Positions 47,483 through 56,254 are shown, numbered from the stretch's first letter. The stretch: DNA of 64,000 nucleotides from Oleispirillum sp963668495 (GCA_963668495.1 OY764545.1:1674001-1738000); one strand, 5' to 3'. Made by a program: numbers and translations. Notes: a model not told the origin generated them from the letters alone.

Positions 47483-48421
47483 TCACTCTTCGCGCCCAAG
47501 GCTGGTCATGAGTTCGCCCCATTCCCGTTTTGATAGGCCACTGGCTTCCTGAGAGATATCATCACCGGCAATCAGGGCTTTCACCACTGCCAAGTCCTTG
47601 GCAGACAATGCTGTGCCGCCGACGCGGTAATCATTGAATGCTTCATAGGTGTGGGGCACCCATGCTTCCAGAACCTTTAACATGGCTTCCGCATAGACGC
47701 GGATTTCATATTGGGCGTGGCTGTCGGCACGTAAGGACAGGAAGTGCATCAGGTTGTGCAGGTCAATCTTCCAGTACCATTGGGTATAGGTGTTGAGGGT
47801 CAGGTTCATGCGGGCCAGTTCTCGGGCCAGACCGTCTTTGCTGTCGTCGATCTTGTTGCCTTCACGGTCGTGGTTGAGCATGAATTCATAGTCGTCGTAA
47901 TTGCGTTCCGCATCCGCACGCAGCATGCGCAACACTTCGATGGCCTCATCGCCTTCCAAAACATCGCCGCGACCTTGATGGTTCTTGGTCGATTGGCTGG
48001 CAAGCTGCCCCGGTTCCGGGATGTAGTATTCCTTATCCAGAATCGAATAGCGGGCAGAAATTTCGTTCACGTTGGCGGTGCGGTGGCGAATCCACTGCCG
48101 TGCGACAAAAATCGGCAGCTTGACGTGGAATTTGATTTCGCACATTTCAAACGGTGTTGAATGCCGGTGCCGCATTAGATAGCGGATCAGGCCGCGATCT
48201 TCGCTGACCTTTTTGGTGCCACGACCATAGGACACTCGTGCAGCCTGTACGATGGCGGAGTCGTTGCCCATATAGTCAATTACGCGGACAAATCCCTTGT
48301 CCAGAACTGGCAGTGCTTCGTACAGCATGGCTTCCAGTGCCGGGACGGTCGGGCGCAGGGTGGAGGATTGAGCGTTACGAGCGGCATTGATTTCCGCAAG
48401 TTGTTCCGGGGTCAAAGACAT
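47483..48421 (-). CDS. thyX: FAD-dependent thymidylate synthase
   Basis: 312 residues from the ATG at 48421, which has GAGG six bases upstream; starts at 48433 or 48439 would add residues but lack a site. It makes dTMP from dUMP with methylene-THF and a flavin, without forming dihydrofolate. The ThyX motif RHRX7S is present (Arg112-His113-Arg114 to Ser122). It implies that this organism may lack ThyA. It sits where cas genes would be expected beside the array leader but has no link to CRISPR function. Confidence 0.96.
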   Translation of the reverse strand: MSLTPEQLAEINAARNAQSSTLRPTVPALEAMLYEALPVLDKGFVRVIDYMGNDSAIVQAARVSYGRGTKKVSEDRGLIRYLMRHRHSTPFEMCEIKFHVKLPIFVARQWIRHRTANVNEISARYSILDKEYYIPEPGQLASQSTKNHQGRGDVLEGDEAIEVLRMLRADAERNYDDYEFMLNHDREGNKIDDSKDGLARELARMNLTLNTYTQWYWKIDLHNLMHFLSLRADSHAQYEIRVYAEAMLKVLEAWVPHTYEAFNDYRVGGTALSAKDLAVVKALIAGDDISQEASGLSKREWGELMTSLGREE

Positions 48422-48570
48422 GTCGGTCCTCATGGGCAACGAAATAAAAATTCAAGTCCGGCAGCATAGCGGGATCAGGGTGCGTTTTTCCAGCTTCATC
48501 TGTATCTGTTGCCGGAAAATAAGAATTTTTACAGAATCCCTTTCGTCACGCGGTCAAAGCCATTATATAG

Positions 48571-48893
48571 AAGGCGTCTGTTCGCAGACTATGGTGCTAA
48601 ACCTGTAATGAAATAATCGTTGTGGACCCGGGGGCAGTGCCCGGCGCCTCCACCATATGACCGGGGTTTCCCGATGGATTATGGGGGCGAAACAGGATCG
48701 ACACGCGTGGTAAAGATTACAGCTGTGCTCGGCATGATACCACCGTTATCGGGTCATTTTAGTAAGTGCAAATGATAATCGCACTCCGGTGATGGCTGCT
48801 GCGTAAGCGGTATCCTAAACCAACTTAAATTCCTGATGCTGTGAGAAGTGTCAGGTGGGGAGTGGGGCCAGCCTAGCAACAGAAGTGCCCCAT
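48571..48893 (+). ncRNA. ssrA: transfer-messenger RNA, permuted two-piece form
   Basis: The acceptor piece comes first: its 3' strand CGCCTCC (48645-48651) with discriminator and CCA end at 48655. A 27-base intervening segment (48656-48682) is removed, then the coding piece begins GGGGGCG (48683-48689), pairing with the acceptor strand. The resume codon is GCA at 48768; the tag reads ANDNRTPVMAAA and stops with TAA at 48804-48806. It rescues stalled ribosomes and tags products for ClpXP. Outer ends are estimates; a TATAT -10-like element lies at 48563-48568. Permutation is characteristic of alphaproteobacteria. Confidence 0.95.
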
Positions 48894-49038
48894 TAACTTT
48901 CCAGCCAGATTGAGATTCCCCAATATTTCCGGTGCATTTCCTTAGTGATTGCGCTGTCATTTCTTGCACCCAGAGTTTTTTCCGGTCAGACCGTGATTTT
49001 GGGTTTCTCCCTATTCTTTCTGTCAGTAATATGACCAT

Positions 49039-49063
49039 CCGAAGGCTAACTTTCGGCCTATTT
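49039..49063 (+). terminator. possible terminator after ssrA
   Basis: CCGAAGG (49039-49045) pairs with CTTTCGG (49050-49056) with one G-T wobble, followed by CCTATTTTC. It lies between ssrA and sspB and may separate the two transcripts. The rest of 48894-49089 shows nothing else clear. Confidence 0.45.
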
Positions 49064-49089
49064 TCAGTTGTTGAGGCATTATTTTTCTC

Positions 49090-49626
49090 ATGGATCAAAA
49101 TCCCTATTTCGATTACGACGCGCTGGTAGAGGAAGCCCTGCGCAGCGTCGTTCGCACAGCGATCACATCCGCCGCAGAAAATGGTTTGATGGGAGACCAT
49201 CATTTTTACATCACCTTTCGCACTGATGCGCCGGGAGTAAAAATTCCAAAGCGTTTGCTGGATGCGCACCCGGAAGACCTGACCATCGTGCTGCAGCACG
49301 AATATTGGGATCTGGCGGTTGATGAAGACGGGGACGACTGTTTTTCCGTCACCCTCAGTTTTAATGACATTCACGAACGGTTGGTTGTTCCGTTCGAGGC
49401 AATTACCGGCTTTGCCGATCCGTCAGCAAAGTTTGGCCTGCAGTTCCAGTACGGTGACGATCTGGAAGATTCTTTTGACGATGATTTTCTGGAACCGGTG
49501 CCGTTGGAGGATTTACCCGGCGGCTTCCCGTCATCCAATGATTCGTCAACCAAACCGGACAAGGACGGCGGTGAACCGTCCGGTACGAACAAAGTGGTGG
49601 AACTGGACGCGTTCCGCAAAAAATAA
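49090..49626 (+). CDS. sspB: ClpXP adaptor SspB, alphaproteobacterial type
   Basis: 178 residues. The N-terminal substrate-binding domain (about 1-125) contains LMGDHHFYITFRTDAPGVKIPKRL, EYWDLAVDEDGDDCFSVTLSF and ERLVVPFEAITGFADPSAKFGLQF. A flexible acidic and Ser/Pro-rich linker (about 130-166) leads to the ClpX-docking tail KVVELDAFRKK (168-178). SspB captures ssrA-tagged proteins and hands them to ClpXP. The start is the ATG at 49090, with GAGG about 13 bases upstream. Placed directly after ssrA, it supplies both tag and tag reader from one locus. Confidence 0.9.
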   Translation: MDQNPYFDYDALVEEALRSVVRTAITSAAENGLMGDHHFYITFRTDAPGVKIPKRLLDAHPEDLTIVLQHEYWDLAVDEDGDDCFSVTLSFNDIHERLVVPFEAITGFADPSAKFGLQFQYGDDLEDSFDDDFLEPVPLEDLPGGFPSSNDSSTKPDKDGGEPSGTNKVVELDAFRKK

Positions 49627-49732
49627 TGAAAACCTATCAGCGGGGCAGAGGCCAAAGCCTGCCCCGCGCCGTTCACGCCTAAGTACATGGGCACATCGCC
49701 CCAACCCGTAGACCAATCAAGGGAGGATACTC

Positions 49733-51346
49733 ATGGGTTTTGATCCCGAATATGCCGAAATGTTCCCTCTAGGCAAGGATACGACGCCTTACCGCAAACT
49801 GACCGAGGACTTTGTGTCCGTTGAAAAGGTCGGCGATAAAGAACTGCTGGTCGTGGACCCGAAAGCCATTGAGCTTCTGACCTACGAAGCATTCAAAGAC
49901 ATCAACCACCTGCTGCGCCCAGAGCACCTGAAGCAAATGCAGGCCATCATGAATGACCCGGAAGCTTCTGCCAATGATCGCTTTGTCGCATTGGAACTGC
50001 TGAAGAACGCCAATATTTCCTCTGGCATGGTTTTGCCTATGTGTCAGGATACCGGCACCGCGATCGTCATGGGGAAAAAAGGTCAAGCCGTTTGGACTGG
50101 TGGTGGTGATGCCAAGGCCATTTCCGATGCTGTCGGACAGGTCTATACGGATTTGAACCTGCGCTATTCGCAAAACTCCGCAACCGATATGTATGGCGAA
50201 GTCAACACCGGAAATAATCTGCCGGCACAAATCGACCTGTACGCAACGGAAGGCGAGGAATACAAGTTCCAATTTGTTGCCAAGGGTGGCGGTTCCGCCA
50301 ACAAAACCTTCCTGTATCAGCAAACCAAAGCTTTGCTGAATCCGGCAAGCCTGCGCAAGTTCCTTGAAGAACAAATCAAGACTCTTGGTACTGCCGCATG
50401 TCCGCCGTATCACCTTGCCATTGTTATTGGTGGGACTTCTGCGGAAACTTGCCTGAAAACCGTGAAAATGGCTTCGACTAAATATTATGACAACCTGCCG
50501 ACTGCGGGCGGAAAGCATGGTCAGGCATTCCGCGATCTGGAGCTAGAGCAAGAAGTCCTGAAAATGACTCAGGAGTTCGGCATTGGCGCGCAATTTGGCG
50601 GCAAATATTTCTGTCACGATGTGCGGGTCATTCGTCTGCCGCGCCACGGCGCATCCTGTCCGGTCGGTATTGGTGTGTCCTGTTCTGCGGATCGTCAGTG
50701 CCTCGGCAAAATCACCCGTGATGGCGTGTTCCTTGAGCAATTGGAAACCAATCCGGCGCAATACATGCCGGATGTGAAGTCTGAGGCTCTGGATGGGGAA
50801 GTGGTCAATATCGACCTGAACCAGCCTATGGATGAAATCCGCAAAACCCTGAGCCAGTATCCGGTGAAAACCCGCGTTATGCTGACCGGGACAATCGTGG
50901 TTGGTCGCGACATTGCCCACGCGAAAATCAAGGAACGCCTTGATGCGGGCGAACCGATGCCTGATTACCTGAAAAATCACCCGATCTATTACGCGGGTCC
51001 GGCAAAAACTCCGTCCAACTATGCGTCTGGTTCCTTCGGTCCGACTACCGCGGGCCGTATGGATTCATACGTGGATCAGTTCCAGGCCGCTGGTGGTTCC
51101 TTTGTCATGTTGGCAAAAGGCAACCGTTCCAAAGCCGTGACTGAAGCCTGTAAAAAGCATGGTGGTTTCTATCTTGGTTCCATCGGTGGTGCAGCTGCGC
51201 AACTCGCCAAGGAGTCGATCAAAAAGGTAGAAGTTCTGGAATATCCGGAACTGGGTATGGAAGCCGTGTGGCGCATTGAAGTGGTTGACTTCCCGGCGTT
51301 CATCGTCGTCGATGACAAGGGCAACGATTTCTACGCCCAGATCTAA
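49733..51346 (+). CDS. fumarate hydratase, class I
   Basis: 537-residue oxygen-sensitive [4Fe-4S] hydro-lyase interconverting fumarate and malate. The alpha part contains LPMCQDTGTAIVMGKKGQ (first cluster Cys), and later cysteines lie in VRLPRHGASCPVGIGVSCSADRQC; the beta part (about 370-537) contains GDIAHAKIKERL-type and GPTTAGRMDSYVDQF segments. An AGGGAGG site lies six bases before the ATG. The window also encodes the iron-independent class II enzyme, so the cell can keep the TCA step running under iron limitation or oxidative stress. Confidence 0.94.
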   Translation: MGFDPEYAEMFPLGKDTTPYRKLTEDFVSVEKVGDKELLVVDPKAIELLTYEAFKDINHLLRPEHLKQMQAIMNDPEASANDRFVALELLKNANISSGMVLPMCQDTGTAIVMGKKGQAVWTGGGDAKAISDAVGQVYTDLNLRYSQNSATDMYGEVNTGNNLPAQIDLYATEGEEYKFQFVAKGGGSANKTFLYQQTKALLNPASLRKFLEEQIKTLGTAACPPYHLAIVIGGTSAETCLKTVKMASTKYYDNLPTAGGKHGQAFRDLELEQEVLKMTQEFGIGAQFGGKYFCHDVRVIRLPRHGASCPVGIGVSCSADRQCLGKITRDGVFLEQLETNPAQYMPDVKSEALDGEVVNIDLNQPMDEIRKTLSQYPVKTRVMLTGTIVVGRDIAHAKIKERLDAGEPMPDYLKNHPIYYAGPAKTPSNYASGSFGPTTAGRMDSYVDQFQAAGGSFVMLAKGNRSKAVTEACKKHGGFYLGSIGGAAAQLAKESIKKVEVLEYPELGMEAVWRIEVVDFPAFIVVDDKGNDFYAQI

Positions 51347-51364
51347 GATCAAGTTCACTTAACG

Positions 51365-51398
51365 ATAAAGGCCCGATGCATTCGGGCCTTTATTTATT
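51365..51398. terminator. terminator between convergent genes
   Basis: A perfect 12-bp stem (51365-51376 with 51382-51393) with a 5-base loop, followed by a T-rich stretch on the plus strand and preceded by A residues. It ends the fumarase transcript and could also serve the convergent membrane-protein operon. Confidence 0.9.
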
Positions 51399-51445
51399 AC
51401 CAGTCCTGTGTGGTGATTTATTGGGATAGAATTCATCAGGTACCA

Positions 51446-51916
51446 TCACATGAAAAGCCACCTGACCAGTTCCCGGAAGAGGGCGAACGGCATGAATTGG
51501 GATGGCTGCCCCGTGAATTGCAGAACGAATTCAATCAAGGTTCCGGTCCATAACACGCACAATATCTGGGCCATGTAAGCCCAATGGATTCCCTCAGACA
51601 GGCGGGCGAACAAAGGCGCTGTTTCTACGGAGCGCCTTTGTTGTTTATAGGATTGCGCGCTTTGCCAGACGCCGACAATTTGCCATATGGTCAGGCTTGG
51701 CAAAAGCACGGCCATCGTCACTATGTATGGCAGGACAAAAACAACATCGGCGTGCTGTAGGCGCGATGTGACCTCCCCCAAGACGACAAACAAGGCGAGA
51801 TTTAATAATAGGGTATTCCGCCAGAATGCCTCATTCAGGGGTAACTTGCCGCGCCAATGGCGCAGCAAGTACGATGGTTTTGTTGGTGAGGAGTGTGGCG
51901 TTGTGCCTTCGCTCAT
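51446..51916 (-). CDS. three-helix membrane protein, paralogue of the adjacent peptidase's membrane domain
   Basis: 156 residues. After a short polar start comes SYLLRHWRGKLPLNEAFWRN, then three hydrophobic segments (about 34-49, 62-83, 116-138) with SLTIWQIVGVWQSAQSYKQQRRS between the second and third. The same order of motifs (SYxxxHWxGxLxLxxxFWxN and IWQxVGxWxSAxxY) occurs in the N-terminal domain of the 525-residue peptidase-like protein encoded just upstream. It has no catalytic domain. The two genes are three bases apart on the minus strand, so the proteins may form a complex through this shared domain. I do not know its function. Confidence 0.75.
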   Translation of the reverse strand: MSEGTTPHSSPTKPSYLLRHWRGKLPLNEAFWRNTLLLNLALFVVLGEVTSRLQHADVVFVLPYIVTMAVLLPSLTIWQIVGVWQSAQSYKQQRRSVETAPLFARLSEGIHWAYMAQILCVLWTGTLIEFVLQFTGQPSQFMPFALFRELVRWLFM

Positions 51917-51919
51917 GAA

Positions 51920-53497
51920 TTACCCTTCATCGCTGAAGGTATCTTGGACAAATGCGGCTTTATCTGTGGCATCCAATTTAGATACAGCATCATAGAAAAG
52001 TGAAAAGGCCTGACAGCGTTTTGCCGCACTCGGTGTGCCTTCAATGTCGCCCAATGTGGTTGCTGCCGTTTTGCCGTCTTCCGTCCTCATCAACAGGTCA
52101 TAGACTTTATCCGTGACAGCGTTGACGTGTGTTGGGTCCACGGGGTGTTCTTCAGCCCCGACGGAACTGGTGATAATGTCTTTCCAAATGTTCATACGAT
52201 TGATTGAAAAATGCGGGGGGAAGCCGGAAATGCTTGCTGGTCCCTCCATTGGCAACCCCAAGAACTGCATGCAAGAATTGGCATCGTTGGCATTCAAGAA
52301 GGCCAGTTGTGCAGCAAAATGATCGCCGAGATCTGTCAGTGATTTTTGGGAGGCATAAGGCAAGCGTTTTAGGGCGATTGCTTCCATGACACTGGCGACA
52401 GACCCGTAAACGACGTTCTGTGGTTTTCCGGTAAGAATGCCTTCATGGATTTCTGTCAGCAGGGCGTTATAGGTTTCGGCATCGGTCGCACGCAGGGCCT
52501 TGTCGAGATCTTCACCGACCCCTTGTTTTGCAATGTCTTCAAGCTTCGGTTCTGCCCCAAAACCCGATACGGCAAATTGTCCCGAGGAATATGCGGTGGC
52601 AAAGTTGGACTTCAGCAAGTCTGCATGCTCTGGATACCACGTCTCATCCTCGTTGTAGAAATAGACTTCTGCGGCAAAATCCTGAACAACGCCGTTGGCA
52701 ACCGCAAGGTCAATCATCCGTACACGAGTTTTCGTGACGTCTTGAAGGGATGCATAGGGGCCGGATGGGGCATGAAAACCTAGGCCGGCTGAAGAAGATA
52801 GATATCGCTCTTTGCCTGCCAAAAAGGCCAAAGTACAGGCGGATTCACAACCCGATTTTGTAATCGTTGATAATCCTTGGGATTTGATGATGTCGTGCAG
52901 CTTGTAGGCTTCTTCCAAACGGCCTCCGCGGCTGTTCAAATGGACTATGGCAACATCAGGATTGGCATCCAGCATGACCTTGACTTTGTCAGCGGACCCA
53001 TGTCCCAAGCCGCCCATGACTTCCAGTTCATGGAGGTTGAGTAACCGCACGGCAAAATCATCATATTCCGTATCTCCGCCGGCAATTTGTGCCAGTTGGA
53101 CTGTCGTCGGGACAACAAACATCACGGTTTGCATTACGAAGGACAAAACAAAGATAATGCACACGGTATAGCTTGCAAAAGCCCATCCTGTGCCTTTGTT
53201 TTCGGCTTTCTTTTGCGCGCGGTAGGCAGATGCACTCCGCCACAGGCCGACAACTTGCCAAATGCTGAGAGCGGAAAGTAGCCCGATAAGAGCAAGGAAG
53301 GTTACAAAGGCGGTTACAGGAGCCAGATCGTTTATCGGCGGTAGGGAGGGGATCTTGCTGATTCCCCAAAGGGCCACATTAACGGCAAAGATGTTTACCC
53401 AGAATGTTCGGGCAAGGGAAAGCTCACCGTTCCAGTGTTTGTGAAAGTATGAGGATTGGGGCGGTGCGGATGCGGGGGCAGGCGTGGTCTCTGTCAT
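51920..53497 (-). CDS. membrane-anchored ClpP/SppA-like serine peptidase
   Basis: 525 residues. A Pro/Ala-rich tail (1-15) precedes SYFHKHWNGELSLARTFWVN and three membrane helices (about 35-50, 60-85, 105-130). By the positive-inside rule (basic loop 87-102) the C-terminal part would lie in the periplasm. Residues about 140-300 follow the ClpP/crotonase fold: VHLNSRGGRLEEAYKLHDII (oxyanion Gly-Gly 191-192), SGCESACTLAFLAG (putative nucleophile Ser219) and GLGFHAPSG (putative His242). The C-terminal 220 residues have no motif I recognise. First gene of a two-gene operon. It is probably a peptidase, but substrate and role are unknown. Confidence 0.75.
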   Translation of the reverse strand: MTETTPAPASAPPQSSYFHKHWNGELSLARTFWVNIFAVNVALWGISKIPSLPPINDLAPVTAFVTFLALIGLLSALSIWQVVGLWRSASAYRAQKKAENKGTGWAFASYTVCIIFVLSFVMQTVMFVVPTTVQLAQIAGGDTEYDDFAVRLLNLHELEVMGGLGHGSADKVKVMLDANPDVAIVHLNSRGGRLEEAYKLHDIIKSQGLSTITKSGCESACTLAFLAGKERYLSSSAGLGFHAPSGPYASLQDVTKTRVRMIDLAVANGVVQDFAAEVYFYNEDETWYPEHADLLKSNFATAYSSGQFAVSGFGAEPKLEDIAKQGVGEDLDKALRATDAETYNALLTEIHEGILTGKPQNVVYGSVASVMEAIALKRLPYASQKSLTDLGDHFAAQLAFLNANDANSCMQFLGLPMEGPASISGFPPHFSINRMNIWKDIITSSVGAEEHPVDPTHVNAVTDKVYDLLMRTEDGKTAATTLGDIEGTPSAAKRCQAFSLFYDAVSKLDATDKAAFVQDTFSDEG

Positions 53498-53731
53498 AGC
53501 GGAAAGATCTTTTCTTGATGGCGTGGGTACAAAATAAGAACACGGAGGGATGTTATCAATTTATGGGAACGGTCGCAACGGTATAGGCGTTCGAAAAGTT
53601 GTGAATTGTTGCCTTTTGCGCGATTGTCATCGTAAGCACAACGTTATGGTGGTGTTGGGCGAAGGTTTGCCTTTCCCTGCCGCATGTGGGAAGGTTCGCG
53701 TTGTATTTGTTTCTTGAAATGAAGGTTTTTT

Positions 53732-54385
53732 ATGTCTTCGTCTGCCAACTGGCTCGTTAGCGAGCCGGACTTCCCCTTTGCCACATACGTGTTTGCCCAT
53801 GGTGCGGGTGCGCCCATGGACAGTGAGTTTATGCAGATTATTGCCGACGGTTTGGCGGCGCACAGTGTACGTGTGATTAGGTTCGAATTTCCGTATATGG
53901 CAGCGCGTCGGTTGGATGGAAAAAAACGACCACCGGATCGAATGCCGAAACTTCAAGATTGCTGGCAACATACCGTGGATCAGGTGCGGGAGGCATATCC
54001 CCTCCAGCCCGTGTTTATTGGCGGCAAGTCCATGGGCGGGCGGGCTGCTGTGATGTCGGCAGGGGCCATTGCTCCGTCCGGCGTGCTGTGCTTAGGGTAT
54101 CCGTTTTATGCAGCAGGCAAGGGGGAAACGTTGACCCCGGATAGCCCACGATTTACGCCTCTTGTCCGGTTGACATGCCCAACTTTGATTATTCAGGGGG
54201 AACGAGACGCCCTTGGCGATTATGGGCATGTCTCTGCATTGCCCATGCCGGAAACCGTTTCCGTAGTTTGGACCCCTGACGGAGACCATTCGTTGAAACC
54301 CCGAAAGTCATCAGGCTATACCTATGATGCGGCGTTGTTGAACACCGTGGAAATGATGGTCGCGTTTATGCGGCTTCAAAGTTAG
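53732..54385 (+). CDS. alpha/beta hydrolase, KANL3/Tex30-like
   Basis: 217 residues. The fold is complete: FAHGAGAPMDSEFM (oxyanion-side loop at 22-35), nucleophile Ser100 in GGKSMGGR, TLIIQGERDALG carrying the acid, and GDHSLKP with the catalytic His. The compact size and the HGAGxxMD and GKSMGGR motifs match the KANL3/Tex30 group of small hydrolases. No signal peptide, so cytosolic. GAAGG precedes the ATG by six bases. Substrate unknown. It is transcribed divergently from the membrane peptidase operon. Confidence 0.85.
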   Translation: MSSSANWLVSEPDFPFATYVFAHGAGAPMDSEFMQIIADGLAAHSVRVIRFEFPYMAARRLDGKKRPPDRMPKLQDCWQHTVDQVREAYPLQPVFIGGKSMGGRAAVMSAGAIAPSGVLCLGYPFYAAGKGETLTPDSPRFTPLVRLTCPTLIIQGERDALGDYGHVSALPMPETVSVVWTPDGDHSLKPRKSSGYTYDAALLNTVEMMVAFMRLQS

Positions 54386-54394
54386 ACTGTAGCC

Positions 54395-54643
54395 ATGGTA
54401 AACAGCAGCATTCATAAGCGATCTGTGACATTGGATCGCCACCGGACCAGCGTTTCTCTTGAAACGCCGTTTTGGGATGCCTTGAAAAAGATTGCGGACG
54501 AACGGCGTATCAGCCTCAACACCCTGATTGAGGATATCGACCACGAACGCATGGACATCACCATGAATCTATCTGCGGCCCTAAGGGTCTATGTGTTGCA
54601 GTATTATCAACGCAAGGTCGGTGAAAATATTTCCTATGAATAG
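54395..54643 (+). CDS. ribbon-helix-helix domain protein
   Basis: 82 residues. A beta strand SVTLDRHRTSVSLETPFWDAL leads into two helices (LKKIADERRISLNTLIEDIDHE), then a C-terminal helix SAALRVYVLQYYQRK. This is the RHH_4-like family of small proteins found beside fumC in alphaproteobacteria, by recollection. The domain is that of dimeric DNA-binding repressors, but no target is known. It starts nine bases after the hydrolase stop and is convergent with fumC. Confidence 0.8.
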   Translation: MVNSSIHKRSVTLDRHRTSVSLETPFWDALKKIADERRISLNTLIEDIDHERMDITMNLSAALRVYVLQYYQRKVGENISYE

Positions 54644-54699
54644 GGGCTAAGGCCGCGCGGAGCGTAAGGCTCCGCACGACGCTCAGTTTGAGCAAAGGC

Positions 54700-56091
54700 C
54701 TAGACCATGTCTTGCGGGCGGACCAGCTCGTCGAACTTGTCGCCATCAAGATGGCCCAAGGCGACGCAGGCCTCCCGCAGGCTGGTGCCGTCTTCGTGGG
54801 CTTTCTTGGCAACCGCAGCGGCGTTATCATAACCGATGTGTGGCGACAGAGCCGTAACCAGCATCAAACTGTTGTTCAGATACCACGTGACTCTTTCATG
54901 GTCTACTTGCAGTCCTTCAAGGCAGTTGTCGGCAAAACTGACTGCGGCATCCCCCAAAAGGCGAATGGATTGCAGCAGGTTATAAATGATTACCGGCTTA
55001 AACACGTTCAGGTCCAGATGACCGTTGGCCCCGCCGATGGTCACAGCGACATGGTTGCCCATGACTTGTGCGCAAACCATGCTGAGTGCTTCGGCTTGGG
55101 TTGGGTTGACCTTGCCCGGCATGATCGAAGACCCCGGTTCGTTCGCAGGAAGAATCAGTTCCCCGATACCGCACCGAGGGCCGGAACCCAACAGCCGAAT
55201 GTCATTGGCAAGCTTCATCATAGACGTTGCAAGAACGTTCATGACGCCGGACATTTCTACGCAGGCATCATGGGCGGCGAGGGCTTCGAATTTGTTGGAG
55301 GCCGAGACAAACTTCAGTCCGGTAATATCGGAAACCTGATGGGCAAATTCCTCATCGAACCCTTTTGGGGCGTTCAAGCCAGTGCCAAGGGCCGTCCCAC
55401 CCTGAGCCAATTCACGCAAACGGACCAGCGCATCGTCCACACGGTTAAGACCGTAATGAATTTGTGTGGCATACCCGGAAAACTCCTGCCCTAGCGTCAT
55501 AGGCACTGCATCTTGCAAGTGGGTGCGCCCGATTTTGACAATATCGGCGAAGGCCTTGACCTTATCTTGTAAGGCGTTGTGCAGATGCTTTAGGGCGGGC
55601 TTCAGGTTGTTTTCAATTTCGACCACGGCGGCAATGGTCATGGCTGCGGGAAAACTATCGTTCGAGGATTGTCCACGATTGACGTGGTCATTGGGGTGAA
55701 CCGGGTCGCGCTGTCCCATGGGTGCGCCCAAAATTTCACAGGCTCGGTTTGCGATGACTTCGTTAGCGTTCATGTTGGTTTGGGTGCCGCTGCCGGTTTG
55801 CCAGACAACAAGGGGGAAGTGATCGTTGAGCTTGCCATCAGCAACTTCCTGAGCGGCCTGTTCAATGGCGTCGGACAGTTTTGGTTCGAGGTTGCCGAGT
55901 TTACGGTTGGCGCGTGCCGAGGCCAGTTTTTGAATGCCGAACGCGCGGACAATAGCTTGTGGCATCAGTTCACCGCCGATGCGGAAATTCTGAAGCGAGC
56001 GTTGGGTCTGTGCCCCCCAGTATCGATCTTCTGGAACTTCGATTTTGCCCATTGTGTCCTTTTCGATACGTACCGCTTTTGACTTACTCAT
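54700..56091 (-). CDS. fumC: fumarate hydratase, class II
   Basis: 463-residue iron-independent fumarase of the aspartase/fumarase superfamily. It starts RIEKDTMGKIEVPEDRYWGAQTQRS, has SGTQTNMNANEVIANRA, PNDHVNRGQSSNDSFP, the conserved GRTHLQDAVP and the catalytic-loop signature GSSIMPGKVNPTQAE. GGAG is ten bases ahead of the ATG. Length is normal. It is functionally redundant with the class I fumarase 3.4 kb away, probably used when iron is scarce or oxygen stress is high. Confidence 0.96.
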   Translation of the reverse strand: MSKSKAVRIEKDTMGKIEVPEDRYWGAQTQRSLQNFRIGGELMPQAIVRAFGIQKLASARANRKLGNLEPKLSDAIEQAAQEVADGKLNDHFPLVVWQTGSGTQTNMNANEVIANRACEILGAPMGQRDPVHPNDHVNRGQSSNDSFPAAMTIAAVVEIENNLKPALKHLHNALQDKVKAFADIVKIGRTHLQDAVPMTLGQEFSGYATQIHYGLNRVDDALVRLRELAQGGTALGTGLNAPKGFDEEFAHQVSDITGLKFVSASNKFEALAAHDACVEMSGVMNVLATSMMKLANDIRLLGSGPRCGIGELILPANEPGSSIMPGKVNPTQAEALSMVCAQVMGNHVAVTIGGANGHLDLNVFKPVIIYNLLQSIRLLGDAAVSFADNCLEGLQVDHERVTWYLNNSLMLVTALSPHIGYDNAAAVAKKAHEDGTSLREACVALGHLDGDKFDELVRPQDMV

Positions 56092-56208
56092 GTGCTCTGG
56101 TCTCCATATCTTTGCGTTTTGAATGGGTTACAAAAGACATGGGGAGGGGGCGCGGTTACGGCTATAGCTTCAGGTAAATAAAGTCTGTGACGGAAGGCAG
56201 GGGTGCAT

Positions 56209-56245
56209 CCCGGCAGCATATGAAGTCAAATCATGTGCTGCCGGG
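56209..56245 (-). terminator. hairpin after mrp
   Basis: CCCGGCAGCA (56209-56218) pairs with TGCTGCCGGG (56236-56245) around a 17-base loop, about ten bases past the mrp stop and upstream of fumC. Confidence 0.6.
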
Positions 56246-56254
56246 TGCGTTTGT

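Noticed and set aside
44900..48500. A defence island around the CRISPR array
   Set aside because: Flanking genes are an AsmA-like protein, a DUF6173-like protein, thyX, ssrA and sspB: core functions with normal codon use, no nuclease, helicase, reverse transcriptase or toxin-antitoxin pair.
51446..51916. The 156-residue gene as a truncated pseudogene of the peptidase
   Set aside because: It has its own start, a full three-helix domain, a distinct C-terminal segment and no decayed catalytic domain behind it; a functional paralogue is more likely.
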